Counted from the stretch's first letter, positions 34,198 through 43,721 are shown. The stretch is 64,000 bases of DNA from JAICXG01 sp036825615 (GCA_036825615.1 DAISXY010000018.1:1-64000); one strand, 5' to 3'. The notes: a model not told the origin generated them from the sequence alone. Translations and numbers: made by a program.

Positions 34198-37128
34198 TCA
34201 CTTTCGCGCCTCGGGAGTCACTCTGAGAGTGACGCGCTGACCGTTGCGTTCGACAATCATCGTTACTGGCTGGCCGATTTTCACCGCATCGAGCGCGTAG
34301 GTGTAGTCGTAGATGTTCGTAATCTTTTGTCCGGCAAACTCCACGATCACGTCGTCCCCTTTGACTCCGCCTTTTTCCGCCGGACTGCCGCCGCGCACTC
34401 CACTCAGCTTCACCCCTTTCACATCCGTCGTGTAATCCGGGATCGTGCCCAGATAAGCCCGCAGGGTTTCGCGTCCGCCGGCGATCGGGCCTTTGCGCTC
34501 GACCTTTGCGAGGTCGGGCCGCTCGTTCGTTTGCGCGAGATCGGTGATGATCTTGTCTGAGAATTGCGTGACCCGCTCGAGGCCGTCGTAGTTAATCTTG
34601 TCGGCGGTGTCGGTCGGGCGATGATAATCCTCGTGCGCGCCGGTGAAGAAACTCAGCACCGGAATATTTTTGACATAAAAGCTGGTCACGTCGGTCGGGA
34701 GATAAGGGTCATCCTGGAGATTAAGGTTGAACCCGGCGGCGACATTACGTTTCTCCAGCATCCGCCGCCACACATGCGATGAGCCGACGCCCTGGATCGT
34801 GAGCTTGTTGTCGCGCAAGCGACCAACCATGTCGGCGTTCAGGTAGCCGACGATTTTGCCTAACGAAATCGGCGGATGTTCGGCAAACGCAGCCGAGCCG
34901 ATGAGCCCGATCTCTTCGCCCGACCAACAGGCGAAGATCAGGCCGCGCTTGAACTTTTCCGCGTGCTCGGCCCGGTCGTGCGCGAGCGCGCCGGCCAGCT
35001 CCATCACCCAGGCGACGCCCGAGGCGTTATCGTCGGCGCCGGGATGGATTTTTCCTTCTTCGCCGGAGCGGTCTAACGAGTTCGTGCCGCCGCGGCCAAG
35101 ATGATCGTAGTGCGCGCCGATCAGGACGTATTCGTCGTTGCCGGGCGCGGGCGGAAGAACCCCGATGACATCGCGATCGTTTTTCTTCAAGTGTTGAATG
35201 CCGCAGCTGAGTTTTGCTTTCACCTTCAAGGCCAGACCCTGCTCGGCGTGCGGGTTCTCGTTGTCGAGCGCGGTCTGAAGCTGCTTCAGGGTCTTGCCGC
35301 TCGGAGCGAGCAGTTCATCGGCGAGTTTGCCGCTGATGGAGGCGGCGATGATCCCGCTTCCGGCGCTGGTGTTATCATTCGTTAGGGGAAGAACTTCGCC
35401 TGCGTTCGGCGAATTTGGACCGGTGACGACGAGGACCGCTTTCGCGCCGTGCTCGCGCGCCTGCATCGCTTTGTAACGCAGCCCGGCATAACGATTGAGC
35501 TGTGCGCGCCGGGCCGGCTCGACGTTCTCAGGCACGTAACGAAGGATGAGTGCGATCTTCCCCTTCACCTCGACGTTATCATAGGAGTTGTAGCTCGTGC
35601 CCTCGCCACCTTCGGGAACCGTCAGCCCATAGCCGGCGAAGACGACCTCGCCTTCGGCATCGCCATTCTCGCTGAAGGAGAGGGGGCGAAAATCGGTCTC
35701 GAGTGCCGCCGTTACCGGTACTTTGCCTCCTCCTTTAATCGTTAGGCTGGTTTTCTCTGGCAGGACGCGTTCGCCGGAATTGAAATCGAACGGGAAGAAG
35801 AAACCCTGGCCTAACGGCTGCAATCCTATCTGACCGAAATAATCAGCAATCCATTCTGCGGAGGCTTGCGCGCCGGGCGTGCCCGTCATCCGGCCGTCGC
35901 GCTTTGGATCGGTGAGCCATTCGATCTCGCGCTCCAGGTCGCTTTTCGTGATCGAGGGTGAGAAGCTGGACTTACTGAGCCGACCGGCTGGAAGCCCGTC
36001 CGCCGAGCCACGCTGGAAACCTGACTCCCGCGCGCGGGCTGGCGATTGACCGAGCGCCTCGCGGGCGGCGGCATCGTTCCAATCGGCGAGAAAAATCTGC
36101 GCTTTGCCGTCGCCGGTGCGGCTGCTCGTCCAGGCCAGCTTTTTCCCATCGGGCGAAAACACCGGCAGACCATCGAAGCCATCGGTGAAGGTGACCCGCA
36201 CCGGCTCGTGTTCGCCTTTCGCATCGACGAGGAAAAGCTCGAAGTTCTCGAAGCCGAGTTTGTTCGAAGTAAAGATGATGTAATCGCCGCTGGGATGAAA
36301 ATAGGGTGCCCAGGACATCGACTTGAAGTCGGTGATCCGGCGCTTGTCGGAGCCGTCGAGCTTCATTGTCCAGACGTCTGCGATCATTCCATTCGGCTCG
36401 AAATGCCGCCAGAGAATCCGCTGACCATCGGGGGAAAAGAAAGGACCACCGTCATAACCGGCTTCGTTCGTTAGGCGGCGAACGTTCGAGCCATCGGCGT
36501 TCATGAGATAGATGTCGCCGAAAGAGGAGGGATCTTGCTCATACCGCTTATATTCGTTAGGCGAAAGCTCGCTGAGCGGGAAGGCGCCGCGGAGGGAGGT
36601 AAAGACGATCTCCTTTCCATCGGGGGAGACCGATCCTTCCGCGTCGTAGCCCTGGGAGTGGGTCAGGTTCTTGAGATCACTTCCGTCCCGCTTCGCCGAA
36701 TAGATCTCGAAGTGCTCGTCGTAATCCCAGGAATAACGGCGTTGTTTCCCGCTCGCGCGAAAATCCAGTTCCGTCTTCTGTTTCTTCAACGCATCGGGAT
36801 CGTCATGGGTCGACGCGAAGATGACGCGATCGGTTCCCGGCTGGAAAAACGCGCAGGTGGTTTTGCCTTTGCCGGGCGACACCCGGTTCGTGTCGCCGGT
36901 TTCCAGATCGAGGACGTAAATCTGGTAAAACGGGTTCCCCGGCTCGCGTTCGCTCTGGAAGATGAGCTGTTTCCCGTCCGGCGAAAAGTAGCCTTCGCCG
37001 CTGCGTTTGCCCTCGAGAATGAGCTGACGCTCGTTCGTGAGAAAGCGAGCTTCCGGGACGGTATCAGCGGCCGTGACGCCCGAAAAAGCGAGTGAGCAAA
37101 ATAACAGCTTTAGGAAAAGGCTTCGCAT
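34198..37128 (-). CDS. exported PD40 propeller - M28 metallopeptidase - PDZ fusion
   Basis: The 976-residue protein has a signal peptide, an N-terminal TolB-type propeller (repeats YFSPDGKQLIF, SVSPDGKEIVF, FFSPDGQRILW, VFSPDGKKLAW; to about residue 350), an M28 peptidase domain with a PA insert, and a C-terminal PDZ domain (VRGGSPAEKGGVKGDDVI). Zinc ligands are visible: AHYDHLG, GADDNASGVA, WSGEEIG, YLNADMVG and AHEDYHRPTD. It is probably a periplasmic or secreted aminopeptidase that docks substrates on the propeller. ATG 37128 was chosen over GTG 37149, which overlaps vapC. Several CCTAACGA copies lie inside. Confidence 0.9.
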   Translation of the reverse strand: MRSLFLKLLFCSLAFSGVTAADTVPEARFLTNERQLILEGKRSGEGYFSPDGKQLIFQSEREPGNPFYQIYVLDLETGDTNRVSPGKGKTTCAFFQPGTDRVIFASTHDDPDALKKQKTELDFRASGKQRRYSWDYDEHFEIYSAKRDGSDLKNLTHSQGYDAEGSVSPDGKEIVFTSLRGAFPLSELSPNEYKRYEQDPSSFGDIYLMNADGSNVRRLTNEAGYDGGPFFSPDGQRILWRHFEPNGMIADVWTMKLDGSDKRRITDFKSMSWAPYFHPSGDYIIFTSNKLGFENFELFLVDAKGEHEPVRVTFTDGFDGLPVFSPDGKKLAWTSSRTGDGKAQIFLADWNDAAAREALGQSPARARESGFQRGSADGLPAGRLSKSSFSPSITKSDLEREIEWLTDPKRDGRMTGTPGAQASAEWIADYFGQIGLQPLGQGFFFPFDFNSGERVLPEKTSLTIKGGGKVPVTAALETDFRPLSFSENGDAEGEVVFAGYGLTVPEGGEGTSYNSYDNVEVKGKIALILRYVPENVEPARRAQLNRYAGLRYKAMQAREHGAKAVLVVTGPNSPNAGEVLPLTNDNTSAGSGIIAASISGKLADELLAPSGKTLKQLQTALDNENPHAEQGLALKVKAKLSCGIQHLKKNDRDVIGVLPPAPGNDEYVLIGAHYDHLGRGGTNSLDRSGEEGKIHPGADDNASGVAWVMELAGALAHDRAEHAEKFKRGLIFACWSGEEIGLIGSAAFAEHPPISLGKIVGYLNADMVGRLRDNKLTIQGVGSSHVWRRMLEKRNVAAGFNLNLQDDPYLPTDVTSFYVKNIPVLSFFTGAHEDYHRPTDTADKINYDGLERVTQFSDKIITDLAQTNERPDLAKVERKGPIAGGRETLRAYLGTIPDYTTDVKGVKLSGVRGGSPAEKGGVKGDDVIVEFAGQKITNIYDYTYALDAVKIGQPVTMIVERNGQRVTLRVTPEARK

Positions 37129-37142
37129 TCTGTGCCGCCGGT

Positions 37143-37556
37143 TTACCACGGCGCGAGGAGAGGAATCACCTGCCGGCCGTGCCGTCGATAGCGGGCAAAA
37201 TGCCGATCAACGGTAAGGACCCGGCAGTCGCGATGCAGTTCGCTCAGCCGCACGAGACAAGCATCGGCCAGAGACATTGGCGCGTCGGAATAACGGCGCA
37301 TCAAGACCTCGACCGACGCGGTTTCGGTTTCAAGATCGAAGGCGATTGCAAAAGCGCCGCGTTGCAGCATCTGCAGAATATCGGGTGGCTCGCCTCCATT
37401 TCGGCGGGTGAGAAAGCAGGCTTCGCTCAGGACCGCTTCGCAGGTGAGAACCGGGGGCCGCAGACTAACGAACTGGTTGACCGCCCAAGCGTGCCATTTG
37501 TCGCGATCACTCAGATATGCCACCAGCGGCCCGGCATCGAGCAGCGTGGTGGTCAT
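37143..37556 (-). CDS. vapC: PIN-domain ribonuclease toxin (VapC family)
   Basis: The 137-residue PIN-fold protein has the acidic residues expected of a metal-dependent RNase: LLDAGPL (Asp7), CEAVLSEA, SLADACLVRLSE and VLTVDRHFARY. Its start overlaps the stop of the ribbon-helix-helix gene by 4 bp, the standard antitoxin-toxin arrangement. Its target RNA is unknown. It sits between nuoD and the M28 gene within the scattered nuo region. Confidence 0.9.
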   Translation of the reverse strand: MTTTLLDAGPLVAYLSDRDKWHAWAVNQFVSLRPPVLTCEAVLSEACFLTRRNGGEPPDILQMLQRGAFAIAFDLETETASVEVLMRRYSDAPMSLADACLVRLSELHRDCRVLTVDRHFARYRRHGRQVIPLLAPW

Positions 37557-37783
37557 TTACCGTAATCGTCCATGTACTTTGGATTCGTCGAGAGATCGGG
37601 CGGGCCGCTGAAGCTTCCGCAAAAATCCTTCATTAGATCATGGCAGGTCGGCCCATTCTTTCCCTGCCGATGGGTCTCGAGCGCCTCCCGCACGAGATCG
37701 GACTGGGTTCGGCCGAGTTCCTTCGAACGCTTCAAGAGCCAGTGCGCCAGCGGCGTGGGCAGCTTTACAGACAACGTTTTCAT
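37553..37783 (-). CDS. vapB: ribbon-helix-helix antitoxin (VapB-like)
   Basis: The 76-residue protein has an N-terminal ribbon-helix-helix DNA-binding motif (MKTLSVKLPTPLAHWLLKRS, then GRTQSDLVREALE) and a C-terminal tail (HDLMKDFCGSFSGPPDLS) likely to wrap the toxin. It is translationally coupled to the PIN gene and probably represses its own promoter in the 66-bp gap after nuoD. Confidence 0.88.
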   Translation of the reverse strand: MKTLSVKLPTPLAHWLLKRSKELGRTQSDLVREALETHRQGKNGPTCHDLMKDFCGSFSGPPDLSTNPKYMDDYGK

Positions 37784-37849
37784 GGCTGCAAAGGGTATGA
37801 CGGTTCTGACAGAATGGCAAGACGCTAGTTTCGGAGGAGATGCTTCTGC

Positions 37850-39010
37850 CTAACGATCGACTTCGCCCATCACGATGTCGACGCTGCCGAGGATTACCAT
37901 CACGTCGGCGACGGTGTGACCGAGGCACATGTCTTCGAGGATGGTGAGATTGATGAAACTCGGGGGACGCACCCGATAGCGATACGGATTTCCCGTGCCG
38001 TCGCTGATGAGGTAGAAACCCAGCTCGCCCTTTGGCGCTTCGATTCGGCCGTAGGCTTCGCCAATCGGGGGCTTGAACGCGCGCAGTTTTACCTTCGGGT
38101 TTTGGATCGGTCCCTCGGGCAACTCGTCCATCGCCTGTTTCAGAATCGTCAGGCTCTCGCGCAGTTCGAGGACGCGCATCATGAGACGATCGTAGGTATC
38201 GCCGTGCTCGCCTAACGGAACCCGGAATTTGAACCGCGGATAAATCCCGTAGCCATCGACTTTGCGGATGTCGTAGTTCACGCCCGACGCGCGCAACATC
38301 GGGCCGGTGATGCCGGCGCTGACGGCGAGATCGGCAGAGAGGTTTCCGACGTTCTGGGTCCGGGCCATGACGATTTCGTTGTCGGTAATGAGTTCTTCGA
38401 ATTCATCGAGGAAAGGTGGGAAACTCGCGACGATCTTGCGCGCTTCCTCGAGCCATCCGGGAGGAAGATCGACCCGGCAGCCGCCGAAACGCATGTAGTC
38501 ACACATCATGCGTGAGCCGCTCAGCGCTTCGAAAAGGTCGAGGATGCGTTCGCGTTCGCGGAACGCGTACATGAGCGGGGTGCCCCACGCACCCATGTCG
38601 CTGAGGAGAAAGCCTAACAATGAGGCGTGATTCACCAGGCGGGTCAGTTCCGCCAGGATGACACGGAGATATTCGGCGCGCTCGGGGACCTCGATGCCGG
38701 CCAGTTTCTCGACACTCAGCGCGTAGGCCCAGTTATTCGTCATCGAGCAGATGTAATCGAGTCGGTCGGTATAAGGCATGGAGGCCAGATAACTGGCGTT
38801 CTCGCCAATTTTTTCGTGGTTGCGATGGAGATAGCCGAAGACCGGCTTGAGCTTGCGCACAATCTCGCCGTCGAGCGCGACGTTCATCCGGAAAACGCCG
38901 TGGGTGGAAGGATGCTGCGGGCCTAACGACACCTCGAGCAGCTCGCCCTCAAGGCCGGAGGCCATCGCCGGAGAGGGCGCTTGCTCGAGTTCCTGGAATC
39001 CTGTGGTCAT
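37850..39010 (-). CDS. nuoD: NADH-quinone oxidoreductase subunit D
   Basis: The 386-residue 49-kDa-type subunit forms the quinone-binding cavity with NuoB. Typical stretches are GPQHPSTHGVFRMNVALDGE near residue 30, FGYLHRNHEKIGE, DRLDYICSMTNNWAYALSVE, and a C-terminal DIVMGEVDR. It is complete and not fused to NuoC. A TolB-TPR gene separates it from nuoC (45 bp and 54 bp gaps), all on one strand. The stop region carries a CCTAACGA copy (37849), with another at 38922. Confidence 0.96.
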   Translation of the reverse strand: MTTGFQELEQAPSPAMASGLEGELLEVSLGPQHPSTHGVFRMNVALDGEIVRKLKPVFGYLHRNHEKIGENASYLASMPYTDRLDYICSMTNNWAYALSVEKLAGIEVPERAEYLRVILAELTRLVNHASLLGFLLSDMGAWGTPLMYAFRERERILDLFEALSGSRMMCDYMRFGGCRVDLPPGWLEEARKIVASFPPFLDEFEELITDNEIVMARTQNVGNLSADLAVSAGITGPMLRASGVNYDIRKVDGYGIYPRFKFRVPLGEHGDTYDRLMMRVLELRESLTILKQAMDELPEGPIQNPKVKLRAFKPPIGEAYGRIEAPKGELGFYLISDGTGNPYRYRVRPPSFINLTILEDMCLGHTVADVMVILGSVDIVMGEVDR

Positions 39011-39055
39011 GCCGTATTCAAGTTTTCACGCATCCGCGCAGTTCGTCCAGAATTC

Positions 39056-41134
39056 TCACCTCGCGGCAGTTTCTTTGGGGGCGAGCGAAGCGACGATTTT
39101 TTCGAAACCTGGATCGCCGCGAAGCGAATCCCATTTTGGCGAGAGTTTGAGTTCGCCGTAGGTCACGCCCGCGGGGATCGTCGCCGAAAGGGCGAGTTGT
39201 TTCAGAGCCAGTTCCTTCTCGCCCACCCAGGTGTAGATAAGCGCGAGATTGGTCACGTAGCTGGGGCCATCCCACGCATCTTTGGAGAGCGGAAGTAAGT
39301 CGCAGGCGTGCTTGCCTTCGCCGATCGCATCTGACTTGTTGCCCAGCCCGGCGTCGATTAAGCCGAGGAGAATCCAGCCGGCGGGATAGCCGGGCAGCTT
39401 TTGCGTCATCGGCAGAACGGCGGAGCGCGCGGCCGTAAAAGCCGTTCGTGCTTTCTCGGCCTCGCCGAAGCTGCGCGCGACCAGGCCGACGTACCAGTCT
39501 CGCGGCCAGTTGATGTCCATGACCGAGTCGCTCACGCCCTCCGGCGGAATGAAGCTGAGCGCTTGCTCGGCCCCGGCGCGGTTGCGTTCTGCGAGGGCGC
39601 AGTCGACAAAGAAATTCGAGATCGCGTTAGCGTGGCCTGCGCGTTGAACTTCGTCCAGATGCCTGCGCCAGCCGGCGGTTTCCCCTTTCTCGAAGTAGGC
39701 CAACTGCGCCAGGGTCGCTCCGGCAAACTGATCGGTCGGATTCAAAGCGTAGGCGCGCTCGAAATAACTTGTAGCTTCGGCGTATTGACGCAGACCCGAA
39801 AAGGTGGAACCCGCCTCTTCGTAAATGACAGCCACACGCGGCTCCGTCTGGACCGCGCGCTGAAAATCAAGCACGGCATCATCCCAGTGACCCTGGCGTC
39901 GATCGATTGCGCCAACCATCAGTGACACGCGAGCCGAGTTGGGCAGCAATTTCGCAGCCAGTCCCAGTTCCGTGCGCGCTCCCTCGTAGTTGCGAAAGCC
40001 ATGATAGAGGTAGACGCCTTTTTCGAGATGAATTTCCCCGGCATCCGGAGCAATGCTGGCGGCCTTTTCCAAAGCTGCCCTGGCTAACTCCAGTCGCTCC
40101 GGAGTGGGATCGAAACCGCCCCAGTAGAGATCGGTGTGCACTTCCACCATGAGACAGTAGGCGAGGTAATAGTTCGGATCGTGCTGCACCGCTTCTTCCA
40201 ATAGCGTGATCGCCTCCAGCAGCACTTTCTTGCTATCCGGACCGTTGACCAGGTCGTCGAGTTCGCGCGCGCGCAGGTAGAGACTGTGCGCCGCCACATC
40301 GGTCGTGGCCGGCTGCTGGATTGCCTTACGTTCGTTAGGCGAAAGGCGGGCCTGGAGCTGGTCGGCGATCGTTTCCGCAATCTCGCTCTGGATGGCGAAG
40401 ACATCCTTCAGATCGCGATCATAAGTCTGCGCCCAGAGATGCGCATCGTTGCGGGCGTCGATGAGCTGGGCGTTGACCCGCACTTTTCCTCCCGCGCGCT
40501 GGACACTGCCTTCGAGTAAGTGTGCCACACCCAGTTCCTGGCCGATCCTGCGTGAGTTGCGCGAAGCGGTATCGCGATACTGCATCACGCTCGTGCGGCT
40601 GATGACTTTCAGGTCCGCGACCTTGGCCAGATCAGTCAGGATTTCATCCTGCACCCCGTCGGTGAAGTAACTGTTCTCTTTGTCGCTGCTTAGGTTTTCA
40701 AAGGGAAGGACCGCGATCGATTTCTCCGGGATGGCCATAACTGCTGCGGCCGGATTAGCTCCGGCCGAGATAGCGGCGATCCTCGTCTGAGAGTCACGTG
40801 AGCTGGCGGAATAGCGCCAGAGAAATCCGCCCCCAAGGGCCAGGACCAGGCCGATGATGAGCAACTCGGTGCCGCTCACTTTCTGTGCGCCGCGTTCGCC
40901 GTGATACCAGGCGAGGACAAGAGTGATGAAAAAGCCGACCACCAGAGCGAGGGTGATTCCGCGCCGCATTCCCTCCGGCCAATTGAACTGCTGCGCGACA
41001 ATGTCGATGCCTTGGAGCAAGGCGAACGCCCCCGCGACGTAGGCGATCGCCCACTGGACGAGCTTGCGGTGTTTCAGGCGCTCAAGGAATTCACTCACCA
41101 AGCCGGGGTCGCTTTCCGCGCTATTTTCGGACAT
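39056..41134 (-). CDS. membrane-anchored TolB-like/TPR protein
   Basis: The 692-residue protein has an N-terminal cytosolic helix (EFLERLKHRKLVQWAIAYV), two to three membrane helices (to about residue 110), a TolB-like domain (SIAVLPFENLSSDKENSYF, DGVQDEILTDLAKV, LKVISRTSVM, AQTYDRDLKDV; about 135-260), then TPR units to the end. It is closest in design to the gene at 11020. It lies between nuoC and nuoD, as if inserted into an ancestral nuo operon. Function is unknown. Confidence 0.86.
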   Translation of the reverse strand: MSENSAESDPGLVSEFLERLKHRKLVQWAIAYVAGAFALLQGIDIVAQQFNWPEGMRRGITLALVVGFFITLVLAWYHGERGAQKVSGTELLIIGLVLALGGGFLWRYSASSRDSQTRIAAISAGANPAAAVMAIPEKSIAVLPFENLSSDKENSYFTDGVQDEILTDLAKVADLKVISRTSVMQYRDTASRNSRRIGQELGVAHLLEGSVQRAGGKVRVNAQLIDARNDAHLWAQTYDRDLKDVFAIQSEIAETIADQLQARLSPNERKAIQQPATTDVAAHSLYLRARELDDLVNGPDSKKVLLEAITLLEEAVQHDPNYYLAYCLMVEVHTDLYWGGFDPTPERLELARAALEKAASIAPDAGEIHLEKGVYLYHGFRNYEGARTELGLAAKLLPNSARVSLMVGAIDRRQGHWDDAVLDFQRAVQTEPRVAVIYEEAGSTFSGLRQYAEATSYFERAYALNPTDQFAGATLAQLAYFEKGETAGWRRHLDEVQRAGHANAISNFFVDCALAERNRAGAEQALSFIPPEGVSDSVMDINWPRDWYVGLVARSFGEAEKARTAFTAARSAVLPMTQKLPGYPAGWILLGLIDAGLGNKSDAIGEGKHACDLLPLSKDAWDGPSYVTNLALIYTWVGEKELALKQLALSATIPAGVTYGELKLSPKWDSLRGDPGFEKIVASLAPKETAAR

Positions 41135-41188
41135 TGGATTGAACAGACAACGGTCGCACCCCCCGATAATTTCCAGAGGCGAATTCGG

Positions 41189-41851
41189 CTACCCGTTGGT
41201 CAGACTTTCCGCGCCATCAATAGGCGGGCGCGGCGGGTGATGTGCCCTGGCCTTTTCCAGGACTTCGTCGTGCGCGGTCGGCTCGTACTCGTAGTCATCG
41301 GGTTCGCGATAATCTTTGCGCATCGGGAAATCTTCGAACTCATCCCACATCAGGATGCGGCGCAGGTCGGGATGGCCTTCGAAGTGGATTCCGTAGAGGT
41401 CGTAGATCTCGCGCTCCTGAAATTCCGCGCTTCGCCAGACCGGTGTGAGCGAGGGCAAAGGGGCGAAGCGCGAACGATCGGTGGTTCTCAGCCTAACGAC
41501 CAAAGGACCATGCTTGTGCGTGATCGAATAGAGGTGGTAAACGGCCTCCAGATAACCGGGAAAAAATTCCTCCTGGGTTTCTTCGACCTCCTTTTCCACA
41601 CCTTCGATCAGCTTTTTCACCTTCACCTTTTTCTTCACCGCTCGGTCGAGCCAGTCGACTCCGGTGACGTTGGAACAAAAGTCGAGGCGCAGGGCCGGAT
41701 CGTCGCGCAGAAAGCAAGCGGTTGCGACGGCGTGCGCGTGATCGAGGAGCAACGACGGTTGATTCGCGGGACCGGGGTTTGGGATGATTTCGAGCTTCGC
41801 GCCCGGGATCGCAGCTTCGATCCGGGTTTTAATTTCCTCAAGCGACTCCAT
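41189..41851 (-). CDS. nuoC: NADH-quinone oxidoreductase subunit C
   Basis: The 220-residue, 30-kDa-type subunit of complex I has the hallmark WRSAEFQEREIYDLYGIHFEG, followed by HPDLRRILMWDEFEDFPMRKDY. ATG 41851 was chosen because GGAGA lies 5-6 bases upstream and the family N-terminus follows; sequence further upstream in this frame is not family-like. The charged insert KKKVKVKKLIEGVEKEVEE near residue 75 is longer than in E. coli. One CCTAACGA copy (41492) is read as VVRL. Confidence 0.94.
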   Translation of the reverse strand: MESLEEIKTRIEAAIPGAKLEIIPNPGPANQPSLLLDHAHAVATACFLRDDPALRLDFCSNVTGVDWLDRAVKKKVKVKKLIEGVEKEVEETQEEFFPGYLEAVYHLYSITHKHGPLVVRLRTTDRSRFAPLPSLTPVWRSAEFQEREIYDLYGIHFEGHPDLRRILMWDEFEDFPMRKDYREPDDYEYEPTAHDEVLEKARAHHPPRPPIDGAESLTNG

Positions 41852-42006
41852 TGCTCTCCGGGGGCAAGGTAGCGAGTTCGTGTGCGAGAGGCGACTGCTT
41901 TCTTCGTGCGAGCACCACGGCAGACCACGGACTCGCGATCGCTTCGCACCCGTTCCAGGTGTCGCTTGCACCCGCCAGGATCGAACAAAAACCCCGGAGT
42001 GAGCAA

Positions 42007-42033
42007 GAGAGGCGGCGCACGATCGCCGCTCTC
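42007..42033. other. hairpin in the nuoC/aminotransferase divergent gap
   Basis: GAGAGGCGGCG pairs with CGCCGCTCTC around a short loop, with one bulged base. The whole gap 41852-42234 (383 bp) lies between divergent genes and should contain both promoters. Apart from this hairpin I see no gene and no clear promoter boxes. Confidence 0.4.
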
Positions 42034-42234
42034 CACCGGCCCCAAAGCTGAAGCGTGGACGTTGCTGTCCTTTTATCGGCATAGCGACAATCTCCGCCTT
42101 GCGCCGGATTGCGGTGCGCAGCGACATTCCGGCATGTGGCCGGTAACACGAGCCGGCAGTTCGGCGCGGCAGTAGCCTGCGACGATTGGAAGGGGCGAGT
42201 TTGCTTTCCGCCTCTAAATCGCAGAGCATTATCC

Positions 42235-43647
42235 ATGGCTCTTGATCTGAAGGAGATCATCCCCGCCCGGCTCGGCGAAAATTACGAACTTCACGAACGC
42301 CACCTCAACCGCACCCTGGTTGCGGCCCAGCGCGTGATTGGCTTCGACAAGGTCTATGCCCGGGCCGAGGGCGCTTATCTCTACGACATGGATAACAACG
42401 CCTACCTTGATTTCCTCAGCGGCTACAGCGTTTTTAACATCGGGCGTAACCATCCCGCGGTGCAGAAGGCGATTCGCGACGTTCTCGAGCTCGACCTGCC
42501 CAACATGGTGCAGATGGATTGCTCGCTTTTGAGCGGTTTGCTCGCCGAGGCGCTGACGAAGCGGACGCCGAAGCATCTCGACGCCGTCTTCTTTTGCAAT
42601 TCCGGTACCGAAGCGATCGAGGGGGGGCTTAAGTTTGCCCGGGCCGCGACGCAGCGGCCGCGCGTCTTCTCGTTAGGCGGCGCCTTTCATGGTCTGAGCA
42701 TGGGCTCGCTCTCCCTCATGGGGTGCGAGAGTTTCACCGAAGGCTTCGGCGCGCTCGTCCAGGGTTTTGATGGCCGGATTGAGATCGATGATGTTGGCGC
42801 GCTCGAGCGCGAACTGGCGAAGCGCGACGTGGCCGCCTTTGTCATCGAGCCGGTGCAGGGCAAAGGGGTAAATTATCCCCGCGGTGACTTCTTTGTGAAG
42901 GCGCAGGAGCTTTGCCGGAAATACGGAACCCTTCTGATCTGCGACGAGATTCAAACCGGTCTGGGACGGACCGGGAAGATGTTCGGTTTCGAGCACTGGG
43001 GCCTGGAGCCGGACATTATCACTCTTGCCAAGACTCTCAGCGGCGGCTACGTGCCGTGCGGCGCGATTGTGACCCGGCGTGACATTTACCAGAAAACGTT
43101 CAGCCGGATGGATCGCTGTGTCGTGCACTCGACCACCTTCGGCCGCAACAATCTCGCCATGGCCTGCGGCCTCGCCGCTCTGGGTGTGATTGATGAGGAA
43201 AAGCTGATTGAGAATTCCGCCAGGATGGGAGCACTCCTGATCGAGCGGCTCGATGCGCTCAAGTCGAAGCATAGCTTCATCAAAGAGGTGCGCGGCAAGG
43301 GTCTGATGATCGCGATCGAGTTCCACGAGCCTAACGAGCTTAAGTTAAAAATGGCCTGGAAGCTCCTCCACAAGGTCGACAAGGTGCTCTTTGCCCAGAT
43401 GGTTGTGACCCAGATGCTGGCGCAGCATCGCATTCTTACCCAAGTCGCCGGACATGCGATGGACGTGGTCAAGATTCTCCCGCCGCTCATCATCGGCGAA
43501 AAGGAAGTCGAAATGTTCGTCAAGGCCTTCGACGCGACCCTGACCGACTGCCGCAGGTTCCCTGGGCCAATGTGGGACATCGGCCAAAACTTCGTTCGCC
43601 ACGCCCTGCGCTCGAGACACTCCTCGGCGGCGGCCGTGGCCAGATAG
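42235..43647 (+). CDS. class III pyridoxal-phosphate aminotransferase
   Basis: The 470-residue fold-type I aminotransferase has FCNSGTEAIEGGLKFAR for phosphate binding, LICDEIQTGLGRTG with the PLP-contacting Asp, and the Schiff-base lysine in TLAKTLSGGYVP. The C-terminal QVAGHAMDVVKILPPL and the GPMWDIGQNF tail resemble the group that includes the hopanoid-side-chain aminotransferase HpnO, but I cannot confirm this. ATG 42235 was chosen at the family start. An intrinsic terminator follows at 43722. CCTAACGA copies lie at 42670 and 43330. Confidence 0.88.
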   Translation: MALDLKEIIPARLGENYELHERHLNRTLVAAQRVIGFDKVYARAEGAYLYDMDNNAYLDFLSGYSVFNIGRNHPAVQKAIRDVLELDLPNMVQMDCSLLSGLLAEALTKRTPKHLDAVFFCNSGTEAIEGGLKFARAATQRPRVFSLGGAFHGLSMGSLSLMGCESFTEGFGALVQGFDGRIEIDDVGALERELAKRDVAAFVIEPVQGKGVNYPRGDFFVKAQELCRKYGTLLICDEIQTGLGRTGKMFGFEHWGLEPDIITLAKTLSGGYVPCGAIVTRRDIYQKTFSRMDRCVVHSTTFGRNNLAMACGLAALGVIDEEKLIENSARMGALLIERLDALKSKHSFIKEVRGKGLMIAIEFHEPNELKLKMAWKLLHKVDKVLFAQMVVTQMLAQHRILTQVAGHAMDVVKILPPLIIGEKEVEMFVKAFDATLTDCRRFPGPMWDIGQNFVRHALRSRHSSAAAVAR

Positions 43648-43721
43648 CGGGAGCGGCCAACTCCGGCCCGGGCTCTGATTCGATTTGCAGCTCAAAACCG
43701 GGCTTGCTGCCACTGGTAGTT

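Noticed and set aside
42109..42234. An N-terminal extension of the aminotransferase to 42109
   Set aside because: The extra 42 residues are not aminotransferase-like and would fill the divergent promoter gap; ATG 42235 starts at the family N-terminus.
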